Origin: Treponema sp.
Lineage (GTDB): Bacteria; Spirochaetota; Spirochaetia; Treponematales; Treponemataceae
Reading direction: 5' to 3'
NCBI GenBank assembly: GCA_024699235.1
Contig: JAILPY010000198.1
Location: 1-39,832, forward strand
Length of the DNA stretch: 39,832 bases
Shown here: in pieces, positions 24,048 to 32,843 of the stretch
How positions within the stretch are numbered: the stretch's first letter is position 1
Layout of the letters: each line of letters begins with the position of its first letter
Notes under the pieces: generated by a model
What the model saw: the letters and a program-made list of their open reading frames with translations, nothing else
Database searches by the model: none
What the model was told of the DNA's origin: nothing
Position numbers and translations under genes: made by a program

Positions 24048-25136
24048 ATGGCTGATGCAGCAGAAAGCCACATCAAGCAGCCTATTAAACAGGCTGGCGG
24101 TGGAGGTGGAAAGAAGAAAGGCGGCTTAAAGGATTATAAAAGTCTTACCGGTCGCCAGAAAGCAGCTATTTTCTTAGTCTCCTTGGGAAGTGAGGTTTCA
24201 TCTGAGGTCATGAAGCATCTTCGTGAAGATGAAGTTGAAACTTTGACATTTGAAATAGCTCGCCTTGATACAATTGATGCAGATTTTAAGGATCAGGTTC
24301 TTGAAGAATTCCAGGAACTGATGAAGGCACAGAACTTTATCACTACTGGTGGTATTGATTATGCACGTGAACTTCTTGAAAAATCCTTGGGTAGCCAGAA
24401 AGCTATCGATATTATCAATAGGCTTACAAGTAGCCTTCAGGTTCGTCCATTTGACTTTATCAGAAGGACAGACCCTGCTCACTTGCTGAACTTTGTCCAG
24501 CAGGAATATCCGCAGACGATTGCCCTTATTCTTGCATACCTTGAGCCGGCAAAAGCTGCAACAATTCTTCAGAACTTGCCGGAAGACATTCAGCCGGAAG
24601 TTTCTAAGCGACTTGCAACAATGGACCGTACGTCTCCTGATGTTTTGCGTGAAGTTGAACGCGTTCTTGAAAAGAAACTTTCAACTCTTTCTAGTGAAGA
24701 CTACACTGCAGCAGGTGGTGTTGATGCAATCGTTGAAATCCTTAACCTTGTTGACCGTTCTTCTGAAAAGGCAATTATTGAAACTCTTGAAGAAGACGAT
24801 CCTGAATTGGCAGAGGAAATCAAGAAGAGAATGTTCGTCTTCGAAGATATTGTTATGCTTGATGACCGTGCAATCCAGAAGGTTCTTCGTGAAGTTGACC
24901 AGCAGGAACTTGCAAAGGCTTTGAAGGCTGTTGATACAGAAGTTCAGGATAAGATTTTCCGTAATATGTCTAAGCGTGCTGCAAGTATGCTTAAGGAAGA
25001 TATGGAATTTATGGGTCCTGTACGTTTGAAGGATGTTGAAGAAGCTCAGCAGAAGATAGTTTCTGTAATCAGACGTCTTGAAGACAGCGGTGAAATTGTT
25101 ATTGCCCGCTCTGGTGATGATGAACTTGTAGAATAG
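24048..25136 (+). CDS. fliG: Flagellar motor switch protein FliG
   Basis: FliG is the rotor subunit that receives torque from MotA and binds FliF and FliM. The 362-residue product shows 'LTGRQKAAIFLVSLGSEVSSEVMKHL', the middle-domain motif 'QQEYPQTIALILAYLEPAKAATIL' (the EHPQ-equivalent reads EYPQ), and the C-terminal torque helix region 'DDRAIQKVLREVDQQELAKALK'. An N-terminal extension of about 30 residues rich in Gly and Lys (QAGGGGGKKKGG) precedes the canonical start. Some spirochaetes have two fliG genes; this one, next to fliF, is the motor-type copy (often called FliG2). The copy number claim is from general knowledge. Confidence 0.95.
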   Translation: MADAAESHIKQPIKQAGGGGGKKKGGLKDYKSLTGRQKAAIFLVSLGSEVSSEVMKHLREDEVETLTFEIARLDTIDADFKDQVLEEFQELMKAQNFITTGGIDYARELLEKSLGSQKAIDIINRLTSSLQVRPFDFIRRTDPAHLLNFVQQEYPQTIALILAYLEPAKAATILQNLPEDIQPEVSKRLATMDRTSPDVLREVERVLEKKLSTLSSEDYTAAGGVDAIVEILNLVDRSSEKAIIETLEEDDPELAEEIKKRMFVFEDIVMLDDRAIQKVLREVDQQELAKALKAVDTEVQDKIFRNMSKRAASMLKEDMEFMGPVRLKDVEEAQQKIVSVIRRLEDSGEIVIARSGDDELVE

Positions 25137-25146
25137 GAGTATAAGT

Positions 25147-26079
25147 ATGGCTCAGACCGTATTCAGATCAAATCAAATAAATAAGATTGATGGGGAAATG
25201 ATGTTTTCTCTCCCTCGTTCGTTTACCACTGTAGTTGAAGAACCAGAAGAAAAAGAACCTGAATATACTGGGCCAACTGTAGAAGAACTTAAGCGCGAAG
25301 CTGATGAATTCAAGGTTAAATGGGAAGCTGAAAAAGCAGAATTAATTGCAAATGCCAATAATGAAGCTGCAGAGATTATTCAGAAAGCTCAAGATACGGC
25401 ATTTGAAGAAATAAAGCATCAAAGTGATGAGGCTTCAGTTATAAAAAATGGAGCAAAAGAAGAGGCTTCTTCTATTATTGAAGATGCAAAAAAACAGGCT
25501 GAAAAAATAATTGCAGAGGCTAGGGCTCAGGAACAGGAAATCGTTTCTAAGGCTGAATCTGAAGGTTTTAAGCAGGGCCGTGAAGACGGATTTGCTAACG
25601 GCAAGAATGAAGTTGAACGCCTTGTTGAGCGCATGCATAAGATAATTGATTCTGTGCAGGATAAGCGTCAGGAAATCCTTGATAATACAGAACAGCAGAT
25701 TGTTGATCTTGTAATTCTTATGACTCGTAAAGTTGTTAAAATTATGAGTGACAATCAGAAAAGTGTCATTATGGCAAATGTCGTACAGGCCCTTAAGAAA
25801 GTTAAAGGCCGCGGTGATGTTACTCTTCGCGTTAATCTTTCTGATATAAAGTTGACTACTGATCATGTTCAGGACTTTATAAAAGAAGTTGAGAATATTA
25901 AGAATATAGCTATAGTAGAAGATAGTTCTGTAGAAAAAGGCGGATGTATTGTTGAAACTGACTTTGGTGCAGTTGATGCTCGCATTGCAAGTCAGCTTGC
26001 AGAACTTGAAACTAAGATTCTTGAAGTATCTCCTATTAAGACTGTAAATAAGTCGGATGTAAAGAACCCTGATAACTGA
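25147..26079 (+). CDS. fliH: Flagellar export regulator FliH
   Basis: FliH is the stator-like partner that holds the export ATPase FliI at the export gate. The 310-residue protein has a disordered N-terminus, a long Ala/Glu/Lys coiled coil (about 45-140, e.g. 'EEASSIIEDAKKQAEKIIAEARAQ') and the C-terminal FliH/V-ATPase-E-like domain ('ILMTRKVVKIM', 'VTLRVNLSDIKLT', 'EKGGCIVETDFGAVDARIASQLAEL'). The GxxxG-type repeats seen in other FliH are not evident. It ends 1 bp before the fliI start. Confidence 0.9.
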   Translation: MAQTVFRSNQINKIDGEMMFSLPRSFTTVVEEPEEKEPEYTGPTVEELKREADEFKVKWEAEKAELIANANNEAAEIIQKAQDTAFEEIKHQSDEASVIKNGAKEEASSIIEDAKKQAEKIIAEARAQEQEIVSKAESEGFKQGREDGFANGKNEVERLVERMHKIIDSVQDKRQEILDNTEQQIVDLVILMTRKVVKIMSDNQKSVIMANVVQALKKVKGRGDVTLRVNLSDIKLTTDHVQDFIKEVENIKNIAIVEDSSVEKGGCIVETDFGAVDARIASQLAELETKILEVSPIKTVNKSDVKNPDN

Positions 26080-26080
26080 T

Positions 26081-27445
26081 ATGGACTCTCTTTCTTTTTT
26101 TGACAAGTATATAAAAACCGTAAACCGCACTGATACAATAAAATACAGAGGGGTAATAACTGCTGTAAAGGGACTTATGATAGAGAGCAAAGGTCCTAGA
26201 AGCGTTATGGGCGAAATTTGTAAGATTGTCATTCCGAGTTCAGAAACAACATTGCTTGCTGAAGTTGTAGGGTTAGAAGATACAACCGTACGTCTTATGG
26301 CATTTGGTGATACGAAAGGAATAGAAGTTGGCAATGAAGTAATTGCCAGCGGACGTGTTCTTGAAGTGCCTGTTGGTAATGGACTGTTAGGACGTGTCAT
26401 CGATGCAACAGGTAAGCCTTATGATGAAAAAGGTGATGTAGACGCATTTGATTATTATCCTGTAATAGCAAGTCCTCCAAATCCTATGGAGAGAAAGCCT
26501 GTAAACAAACGCATTGTTACAGGTGTTCGTGCTATAGATTCCCTTCTTGCTGTAGGAAAAGGGCAGCGAATCGGTATATTTGCCGGTAGTGGAGTTGGAA
26601 AAAGTACTCTGATGGGTATAATTGCCCGAAATACTAATGCTGACATTAACGTGATCGGTCTTGTTGGTGAACGAGGACGTGAAGTAAAAGACTTTATAAA
26701 CCGTGATTTAGGTGTAGAAGGACTTAAACGTTCTGTTCTTGTAGTATCTACAAGTGACCAGCCTTCAATAGCCCGCCTTAGGGCAGCATATGTTACTACA
26801 GCAATAGCAGAATACTTCCGGGATCAGGGAAAAGACGTAATGCTTATGATAGACAGCGTTACGCGTTTTGCTCATGCTCAGCGAGAAATTGGCCTTGCTA
26901 CAGGAGAACCTCCAGCACAGAGAGGATATCCTCCGAGTGTTTTTGATATGCTTCCAAAGCTTTTGGAACGGACAGGAACTAATTCAAAAGGCAGTATAAC
27001 TGCTTTTTATACAGTACTTGTTGATGGCGACGATATGGATGAACCTATTGCAGATAAAGTTCGAGGAACTCTTGACGGACATATAGTCCTTAGGCGTTCC
27101 CTTGCTCAAAAGCAGCATTATCCTGCAATTGATGTTCTTTCAAGCATAAGTCGTTTGCATAAGCGCGTGTCAGGACCTATGACATTAAAGGCCGTACAAA
27201 AAGTAAAAAGATGGATGGCTGATTATGCAAGTCAGGAAGAAATGATTCTTGCCGGTGTATACCAGAAAGGAAATTCTGCTGAAATTGATGAAGCTATAGA
27301 CAAGCATTCAGCAATAGAAGAATTCCTGTGTCAGGAAGAAAAAGATCATTGTGCTATAGAAGATACATTGAAAAAACTTTCTGATTTAAGCGGCATAGAA
27401 ATTCCAGAAGAGGAGTATCAGGAAAGTCCTTCTATTTCAGCATGA
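26081..27445 (+). CDS. fliI: Flagellum-specific ATP synthase FliI
   Basis: ATPase of the flagellar type III export apparatus, related to F1-beta. The 454-residue product contains Walker A GSGVGKST (169-176), 'LVGERGREVKDFI', the Walker B strand 'DVMLMIDSVTRFAHAQREIGLATGEPP', and 'GYPPSVFDMLPKLLERTG'. The 'GERGREV' and 'RGYPPSVF' segments separate it from F-type subunits. Its stop overlaps fliJ by 4 bp (ATGA), supporting co-translation with its chaperone. Confidence 0.97.
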   Translation: MDSLSFFDKYIKTVNRTDTIKYRGVITAVKGLMIESKGPRSVMGEICKIVIPSSETTLLAEVVGLEDTTVRLMAFGDTKGIEVGNEVIASGRVLEVPVGNGLLGRVIDATGKPYDEKGDVDAFDYYPVIASPPNPMERKPVNKRIVTGVRAIDSLLAVGKGQRIGIFAGSGVGKSTLMGIIARNTNADINVIGLVGERGREVKDFINRDLGVEGLKRSVLVVSTSDQPSIARLRAAYVTTAIAEYFRDQGKDVMLMIDSVTRFAHAQREIGLATGEPPAQRGYPPSVFDMLPKLLERTGTNSKGSITAFYTVLVDGDDMDEPIADKVRGTLDGHIVLRRSLAQKQHYPAIDVLSSISRLHKRVSGPMTLKAVQKVKRWMADYASQEEMILAGVYQKGNSAEIDEAIDKHSAIEEFLCQEEKDHCAIEDTLKKLSDLSGIEIPEEEYQESPSISA

Positions 27446-27876
27446 AAAAATTTCATTATTCATTGCAAAAGATTCTTGATCTGCGAGACTTTGAATTAAA
27501 GCAGGCAGAGATGGAACTTGGCAAAGTAAACGCTAAGATTGCTCAGTTTCAAAATCAGTTAAAAATGATTGCAGAGCAAAAATTTTCAGCGCAAAGAGAA
27601 ATGGATGCTTCCAATGACATTTCTTTCTTTGGCCAAGGACATAATTACATGCTATTCCTCGAACAGAAAAAAGATTATTGCCTTCAAAACATAGCGACAC
27701 TACAGATTGAAGCTGAAAAACGTAAAGATGTGGTAAGAAAAGCCATGCAGAAAGAAAAAGTTTTGGAACGCCTGAAAGAATCAAAAATCAAGACATGGAA
27801 ATATGAATGCCTTAAGGCAGAAGAACTTGTAACAGATGATGTTGTTACTTCCAAGTACAATAAAAACAACCTCTAA
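27442..27876 (+). CDS. fliJ: Flagellar export chaperone FliJ
   Basis: A 144-residue, highly charged, nearly all-helical protein ('FHYSLQKILDLRDFELKQAEMELGKVNAKIAQF') matching FliJ, which links the FliI ring to the export gate. FliJ proteins diverge, so the family is called from the N-terminal pattern and position after fliI. The stop codon lies inside a 13-bp hairpin, so the 3' end of the gene is shared with the terminator of the convergent gene. Confidence 0.88.
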   Translation: MKKFHYSLQKILDLRDFELKQAEMELGKVNAKIAQFQNQLKMIAEQKFSAQREMDASNDISFFGQGHNYMLFLEQKKDYCLQNIATLQIEAEKRKDVVRKAMQKEKVLERLKESKIKTWKYECLKAEELVTDDVVTSKYNKNNL

Positions 27877-27898
27877 AAACTTTCATTTTTAGAGGTTG
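27862..27898 (-). terminator. Terminator of the minus-strand kinase gene, overlapping the fliJ stop
   Basis: CAACCTCTAAAAA (27867-27879) and TTTTTAGAGGTTG (27886-27898) form a perfect 13-bp stem with a 6-nt loop. On the minus strand the stem is followed by TTTTTATTG, a good U-tract. On the plus strand only an A-rich tail follows, so for fliJ it would be weak or act as a 3' stabiliser. Confidence 0.82.
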
Positions 27899-27931
27899 AA
27901 AAATAATCCGTTAAAACATTTTTTCCATATT

Positions 27932-29584
27932 TTAGTAATGGAAAGCTGATCCACCGATAAATTCACGTATGATAGACTGTGTAGGTACAGAAGTTGCCGG
28001 AATAGTCGAGAAGTTACTCAAGAACTGAAGCAGATGGCTTGCTTCGCTGTATTCCTTCTGCAATGGAGTAACGCAGCGTAATAAAGGATCAGCATAAACC
28101 TTCAAAACTGGAATTTCATAATCTAGTGCTGTATTCAGCATTGCATCGGCATTGTTCTGGAATGGGAAGATATGCAATCTTTCTCCCTTCTGTACATTTT
28201 CCCACATGGCAATAGTGTCTGCGGCACTTTTTCCACGGAACTGAGCGTCACGGACAATGCGGCGGATAAGCCTGTTGTCGCTTGTAGGAATTCTGTTGTG
28301 GTCATCAAGATTAAGCTGTGTAAGGGCAGAAAGGTAAATCTTGAATTTTTTATCTGCAGGAACAAGTGGCGTAAGCTTATCGTTCAGACCGTGAATTCCT
28401 TCCATAACAAGAATGTCATTAGGTTCGAGAACCATTTGGTCGCCCTTAAAATAGCTCAGTCCCTTATGAAAGTCATAGGAAGGAACTTTTATTGCTTTTC
28501 CTGCAAACAGGTCTACAAGATTCTGGTTGAGCATCTCAACGTCGAGGGCTTCAAGACATTCATAGTCATAATTGCCATTTTCGTCTTTAGGAGTCCTGTC
28601 TCTGCTTAAATAATAGTTGTCAAGGCCAATAACCTTAGGCTTGTAACCGAGGGCTTGCAGCTGTAAGGCAAGTTTTTTACTTGTAGTTGTCTTTCCAGAA
28701 GAAGAAGGCCCGGCTATAAGAACGACCTTTACCGTACCCCTGTCTTGAATCTGGTCAGCAATATCAGAAATGCACTTAGTCTGAAGGGTTTCTGTAATGT
28801 CAATGAAATCATTAACCTTTCTGTCATGAATAAGCTCATTTAATGAAGCAGCAGACGTTACGTTAAGACGTTTTCCCCACTTCTTATATCTGTTATAAAT
28901 TTCAAAAAGCTTAGGCTGGTCTTTAAATTCTGTGAGCGTTTCTGGATTTGAATGGCTAGGGAAGCGCAGTAAGAAGCCTTCCTTATAAAGGATAAGGTCA
29001 AACACCTCAAGCACTCCTGTATTGCATACCAGCGGACCAAAGTACAAGTCTGAAAAATCTTCAAGCTGGTTAACTCTTATGCGTGCAGGACAGCGGTAAT
29101 TGAGCTGCTTCCTTGTTTCTATAAGTCCAAGCCGTTCAAAGAGGGTGCATGCTTCCTGGTAAGAAATGAAATCTGCAGAAATGATTTTATCTTCATCAAT
29201 AATGCGTTTCATTTCTTTTTTAAGGGAATCAAGATCCTCCTTAGAAATAGACTTTCCATTTTCAATAGTATAATAATAGCCGTATCCAAGGCTATGGCCG
29301 ACAAGAAGCCTTGCCCCAGGGAAAAGATGATGAGCTGCCGTAGCAAGAACGAAACAGAGCGAACGCCTGTAGATTTCAGCACCTTCTACAGTATTATCAT
29401 AAACAGGCTCAATGTATGCGGAAATATTGACAGAACTGTAAAGAGAGCTGATTTCGTTGTTTACTTTGACAGCAAGAATCTTATGATTTTTGCTGTCAAA
29501 TCTGTTCATCAGCGTAATTGGAGTAACTTCGTTTTCTGCTTCCAATGTGGAATTATCTGGAAATGTTAATGTAATTTTCTTCAT
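27932..29584 (-). CDS. Nucleoside (uridine) kinase-like protein with ThrRS-like N-terminus and PRK domain
   Basis: The 550-residue protein combines three parts. Residues 1-60 resemble a TGS domain ('ITLTFPDNSTLEAENEVTP'). About 70-230 resembles the second N-terminal domain of threonyl-tRNA synthetase ('AAHHLFPGARLLVGHSLGYGYYYTI'). From about 285 lies a phosphoribulokinase/uridine kinase domain with P-loop GPSSSGKTTTSK, 'VIGLDNYYLSRDRTPKDENG', 'DILVMEGIHGLND' and 'RRIVRDAQFRGKSAADTI'. The kinase part suggests ATP-dependent phosphorylation of a nucleoside; the ThrRS-like part may bind or edit something and is unexplained. Start ATG has AGGGAG before it and a promoter close upstream. Convergent with fliJ. 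Confidence 0.85.
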   Translation of the reverse strand: MKKITLTFPDNSTLEAENEVTPITLMNRFDSKNHKILAVKVNNEISSLYSSVNISAYIEPVYDNTVEGAEIYRRSLCFVLATAAHHLFPGARLLVGHSLGYGYYYTIENGKSISKEDLDSLKKEMKRIIDEDKIISADFISYQEACTLFERLGLIETRKQLNYRCPARIRVNQLEDFSDLYFGPLVCNTGVLEVFDLILYKEGFLLRFPSHSNPETLTEFKDQPKLFEIYNRYKKWGKRLNVTSAASLNELIHDRKVNDFIDITETLQTKCISDIADQIQDRGTVKVVLIAGPSSSGKTTTSKKLALQLQALGYKPKVIGLDNYYLSRDRTPKDENGNYDYECLEALDVEMLNQNLVDLFAGKAIKVPSYDFHKGLSYFKGDQMVLEPNDILVMEGIHGLNDKLTPLVPADKKFKIYLSALTQLNLDDHNRIPTSDNRLIRRIVRDAQFRGKSAADTIAMWENVQKGERLHIFPFQNNADAMLNTALDYEIPVLKVYADPLLRCVTPLQKEYSEASHLLQFLSNFSTIPATSVPTQSIIREFIGGSAFHY

Positions 29585-29593
29585 ACTCCCTAT

Positions 29594-29621
29594 ATTATAA
29601 ACTTTTTTTTGTATATTTCAA
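29594..29621 (-). promoter_or_regulatory. Promoter of the kinase gene
   Basis: On the minus strand TTGAAA (29621-29616), 16 bp and TATAAT (29599-29594). Only 9 nt (ATAGGGAGT) separate the -10 from the ATG, so the transcript leader would be just a few nucleotides. Confidence 0.65.
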
Positions 29622-29668
29622 GAAAATAATTTTATGTGAATATAATATTATTTATAGAAAATGATGCC

Positions 29669-29699
29669 TTGACAGCATAGGGTTTTTTGATGGTATGAT
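29669..29699 (+). promoter_or_regulatory. Candidate promoter of the aldo/keto reductase gene
   Basis: TTGACA (29669-29674) and an extended -10 TGGTATGAT (-10 at 29694-29699), with a long 19-bp spacer. The leader to ATG 29735 is about 30 nt and carries AAGGAG. Confidence 0.5.
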
Positions 29700-29734
29700 A
29701 AATAACCTGACATTAAAATTATAAGGAGCAAAAA

Positions 29735-30721
29735 ATGTATAAGGCAGATGAAAAACGATATGAAAAAATGAAATACTTGCGTTGCGGAAAAAGTGGAATT
29801 ATGTTACCGCGCATAAGTCTTGGCCTATGGCATAATTTTGGTTCTGTAGACAGATATGAAAATATGAAACAGATGCTTTATACTGCCTTTGATGCCGGAA
29901 TAACTCACTTTGACCTTGCAAATAATTATGGTCCGGTTCCTGGAAGTGCAGAAGCAAATTTTGGAAGGATCCTGCATGAAGAAATGAAATCATACCGCGA
30001 TGAAATGATAATATCTACAAAAGCAGGTTACGATATGTGGCCAGGACCTTACGGCAATTTTGGTTCACGTAAATATCTTATGGCCAGTCTTGACCAGAGC
30101 CTTCAGCGCATGGGACTGGACTACGTGGACATCTTCTATCATCATAGGCCGGATCCAGACACTCCAATTGAAGAGACTATGAACGCTCTCAGTGACATTG
30201 TTCGTTCAGGAAAAGCCCTTTATGTAGGCATTTCAAACTATAATTCTGAACAGGCACGTAAAGCCGCTCAGATTCTGAAAGAAAACAATACGCCTCTCCT
30301 TATAAACCAGGTTCGCTATAATATGTTTGACCGATGGGTTGAAAAAGACGGACTTAAAGAAACAATGAACGAACTTGGTGCAGGCATGATTGTATTTTCT
30401 CCATTGGCACAGGGACTTCTTACAGACCGTTATCTTAACGGAATCCCAGAAGACAGCCGCGCTAAGCGCAATCATTTTCTGCATGAAGATTCTATTACAG
30501 AACCTGTACTGGAAAGAGTCCGCAGCTTAAATGCAATTGCAGTTAAGAGGGGACAGTCTCTTGCAGAAATGGCGCTTGCATGGAATTTACGCGAAGATAA
30601 AGTAACAAGCGTTCTTATTGGATCAAGCCGCCCTGAGCAGATTATAGACGGAGTCAAGTTCTTGCAGAACATGGAGTTTACAAAATCTGAACTTGAAGAA
30701 ATAGATAAGATTTTGGGGTAA
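29735..30721 (+). CDS. yghZ: Aldo/keto reductase, YghZ/GPR (L-glyceraldehyde-3-phosphate reductase) type
   Basis: A cytosolic NADPH-dependent carbonyl reductase of 328 residues. It matches E. coli YghZ closely by eye: 'CGKSGIMLPRISLGLWHNFG', 'AGITHFDLANNYGPVPGSAE', 'DEMIISTKAGYDMWPGPYG', 'SRKYLMASLDQSLQRMGLDYVDIFY', 'PLAQGLLTDRYLNGIP' and 'VTSVLIGSSRPEQI'. The catalytic tetrad Asp/Tyr (DLANNYG), Lys (STKAGY) and His (FYHHR) is present. YghZ-type enzymes reduce L-glyceraldehyde 3-phosphate and methylglyoxal. The Shine-Dalgarno is ATAAGGAGC. The gene seems monocistronic; the downstream EF-G gene has its own promoter. Confidence 0.88.
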   Translation: MYKADEKRYEKMKYLRCGKSGIMLPRISLGLWHNFGSVDRYENMKQMLYTAFDAGITHFDLANNYGPVPGSAEANFGRILHEEMKSYRDEMIISTKAGYDMWPGPYGNFGSRKYLMASLDQSLQRMGLDYVDIFYHHRPDPDTPIEETMNALSDIVRSGKALYVGISNYNSEQARKAAQILKENNTPLLINQVRYNMFDRWVEKDGLKETMNELGAGMIVFSPLAQGLLTDRYLNGIPEDSRAKRNHFLHEDSITEPVLERVRSLNAIAVKRGQSLAEMALAWNLREDKVTSVLIGSSRPEQIIDGVKFLQNMEFTKSELEEIDKILG

Positions 30722-30735
30722 TGCTATTTTCTATC

Positions 30736-30764
30736 TTGTTGTGCAGTGTTTTTTTCTATATAAT
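30736..30764 (+). promoter_or_regulatory. Promoter of the EF-G2 gene, probably leaderless
   Basis: TTGTTG (30736-30741), 17 bp and a perfect TATAAT (30759-30764). Eight nt (AGTTCATC) lie between -10 and the ATG at 30773, with no Shine-Dalgarno. Transcription should start within one or two bases of the start codon. Confidence 0.7.
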
Positions 30765-30772
30765 AGTTCATC

Positions 30773-32812
30773 ATGTTAGAGAAAATGCGCAATATTGGCA
30801 TCATGGCACACATTGATGCAGGAAAAACAACAACAACAGAACGTATCCTTTTTTACTCAGGCAAGATACATAAGATAGGTGAAATTGATGACGGCGCTGC
30901 AACAATGGACTTTATGCAGCAGGAGCAGGAACGCGGCATAACAATTGCATCTGCCGCCATCACAACAGAATGGAAAGGCTATCAGATAAACATAATTGAC
31001 ACGCCTGGACACGTAGACTTTACTGCAGAAGTAGAGCGTTCTCTTCGCGTTCTTGACGGTGCCGTTGCTGTAATTTGTGCAGTAGGATGGGTTCAGCCTC
31101 AGACAGAAACTGTCTGGAAGCAGGCCGATAGATTCAATGTTCCTCGTATTTGCTTTGTAAACAAAATGGACCGCATTGGAGCAGACTTCTTCGGTGCAAT
31201 CAACGATGTTCACGTAAAGTTTGGATGTGAAACAGTTGCTCTTGAAATTCCTTGTGGCGCAGGCTCTGATTTTGAAGGCGTAATTGATCTTATTAACATG
31301 AAAGAAATTCACTGGGATTTAGAAACAGAAGGTGAAAAATTTACAGTTTCTGAAATCAGTGATGCATACAAAGCCCTTGCCGATGAATGGCATGAAAAGC
31401 TCATTGATACGGTTGCTTCTAACGATGACGAACTTGGTGAACTGTATCTTGAAGGCAAAGAAATTACAAAAGAACAGCTTGTAGCTGCAATCCGCAAGGC
31501 AACAATTTCCCGTACTCTTGTTCCTTGTTTCTGCGGTTCTAGCCGCCATAATCAGGGAATACAGCCTCTCATGGATGCAGTAATAAGCTATCTTCCTGCG
31601 CCTGATGAAATTCCTCCTGCAGAAGGGCTTCATGTAAAGAAGCATGACGAAACGGAAGAAATAAAAGTAAAGTGTGACCCGAATGCAAAAATTCCTGTAG
31701 GACTTGTATTTAAGATTCAGTATGACCAGAATGCAGGAATTCTCTGCTTTGTCCGTATGTATGCTGGTAAAATTAATACAGGTACTCAGATCTATAATGT
31801 AACAAAGAAGAAAAGGGAACGCGTTAACAGAATACTTCGCGTAAATGCAAATCACATGGAGCAGACTGACAGCGTAAGTGCCGGAGACATTGCCGTATTT
31901 GTAGGCTTAAAGCTTGCTCAGACAGGAGATTCCCTTGGAAGTGAAGGAATGCCTATTCTTTTGGAAAGCGTAAAGTTTCCAGAACCTGTAATTTCCATTG
32001 CTATTGAACCGGAAACTATGAGTGACCGCCAGAAGCTCCTTGATACGCTTGATATCCTGAGCCGAGAGGATCCGACGTTTACGCATCGCGATGATGAAGA
32101 AACGGGACAGCTTGTAATAAGTGGAATGGGAGAACTTCATCTAGATGTTCTTGTTACCCGCATTCGTGATGACTTTAAGGTTCAGTGCAGGGTAGGAGCT
32201 CCTCAGGTTACGTACCGAGAGGCTGTTACATCTTCTGCTGATTATACTGAAACCTATAGCCGTGTAATAGCAGGTAAGGAAAATGCTGCTGGAATAACCC
32301 TTCATGCTGAACCTTTGGAAACAGGCAGCGGCAACAAGTATGCATGTACTGTCAGAGACAGTGCTATTCCTGAAGAAATTTACGATGCAATCAAGCAGAG
32401 CATTACAAACTGCTTTTCTTCTGGCATTAAGTTTGGCTATCCTTGTACAGATACGTCAATTACAGTTACGGCAATAAAATATGATGAAGTGACTGCAACT
32501 CCGTTTGCGTTTGAAGCAGCAGCTGCAGAAGCATTTGATAAAGTATGTAATATGGCATCTCCAGAAATGCTGGAACCTGTAATGGCAGTTGATATTGAAA
32601 GTCCTGCAGAATTTGTAGGTGATGCAATGAGTCAGATTACCCAGCGTGGCGGACTCATAAGCAGCATGGAAGAAAAGATGGGTGGAAACGTTGTGCATGC
32701 CCAGGCTCCTATGGCAAAGATGTTCGGCTTTTCAACAAACCTTCGTTCCGTAACTCAGGGGCGTGCCAGTTTTGGCATGACGTTCAGCCACTTTCAAAAA
32801 AAGTCTAACTGA
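30773..32812 (+). CDS. Translation factor EF-G paralogue (spirochaetal EF-G2 type)
   Basis: A 679-residue translational GTPase. The G domain is intact: 'NIGIMAHIDAGKTTTTERILFYSG', 'QQEQERGITIASAA', 'IIDTPGHVDFTAEVERSLRVLDGAV' and 'VNKMDR'. Domains II, III ('LLDTLDILSREDPTF', 'SGMGELHLDVL'), IV and V follow. The domain IV loop that reads GG(R/Y)GQ(Y/F)GHV in canonical EF-G is replaced by 'RVIAGKENAAGITLHAEP'. Spirochaetes carry two EF-Gs, and in Borrelia the second acts in ribosome recycling rather than elongation; loss of the domain IV motif suggests this is that type. ATG 30773 (MLEKMRNIG) fits the family N-terminus. Confidence 0.88.
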   Translation: MLEKMRNIGIMAHIDAGKTTTTERILFYSGKIHKIGEIDDGAATMDFMQQEQERGITIASAAITTEWKGYQINIIDTPGHVDFTAEVERSLRVLDGAVAVICAVGWVQPQTETVWKQADRFNVPRICFVNKMDRIGADFFGAINDVHVKFGCETVALEIPCGAGSDFEGVIDLINMKEIHWDLETEGEKFTVSEISDAYKALADEWHEKLIDTVASNDDELGELYLEGKEITKEQLVAAIRKATISRTLVPCFCGSSRHNQGIQPLMDAVISYLPAPDEIPPAEGLHVKKHDETEEIKVKCDPNAKIPVGLVFKIQYDQNAGILCFVRMYAGKINTGTQIYNVTKKKRERVNRILRVNANHMEQTDSVSAGDIAVFVGLKLAQTGDSLGSEGMPILLESVKFPEPVISIAIEPETMSDRQKLLDTLDILSREDPTFTHRDDEETGQLVISGMGELHLDVLVTRIRDDFKVQCRVGAPQVTYREAVTSSADYTETYSRVIAGKENAAGITLHAEPLETGSGNKYACTVRDSAIPEEIYDAIKQSITNCFSSGIKFGYPCTDTSITVTAIKYDEVTATPFAFEAAAAEAFDKVCNMASPEMLEPVMAVDIESPAEFVGDAMSQITQRGGLISSMEEKMGGNVVHAQAPMAKMFGFSTNLRSVTQGRASFGMTFSHFQKKSN

Positions 32813-32826
32813 TAAGCGGATTTCTG

Positions 32827-32835
32827 TGGTATAAT
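32827..32835 (+). promoter_or_regulatory. Extended -10 promoter of the histidine kinase gene, probably leaderless
   Basis: TGGTATAAT is a perfect extended -10 (TATAAT at 32830-32835). No good -35 is seen. The ATG at 32844 lies 8 nt (GAATCTAA) downstream with no Shine-Dalgarno, the same geometry as the EF-G2 gene. Confidence 0.62.
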
Positions 32836-32843
32836 GAATCTAA

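Noticed and set aside
25435..26400. 321-codon minus-strand open frame opposite fliH and fliI
   Set aside because: Long, but lies entirely antisense to two well-identified flagellar genes, with no domain and low-complexity Phe/Asn/Ser runs typical of the reverse of Lys/Glu-rich coding sequence.
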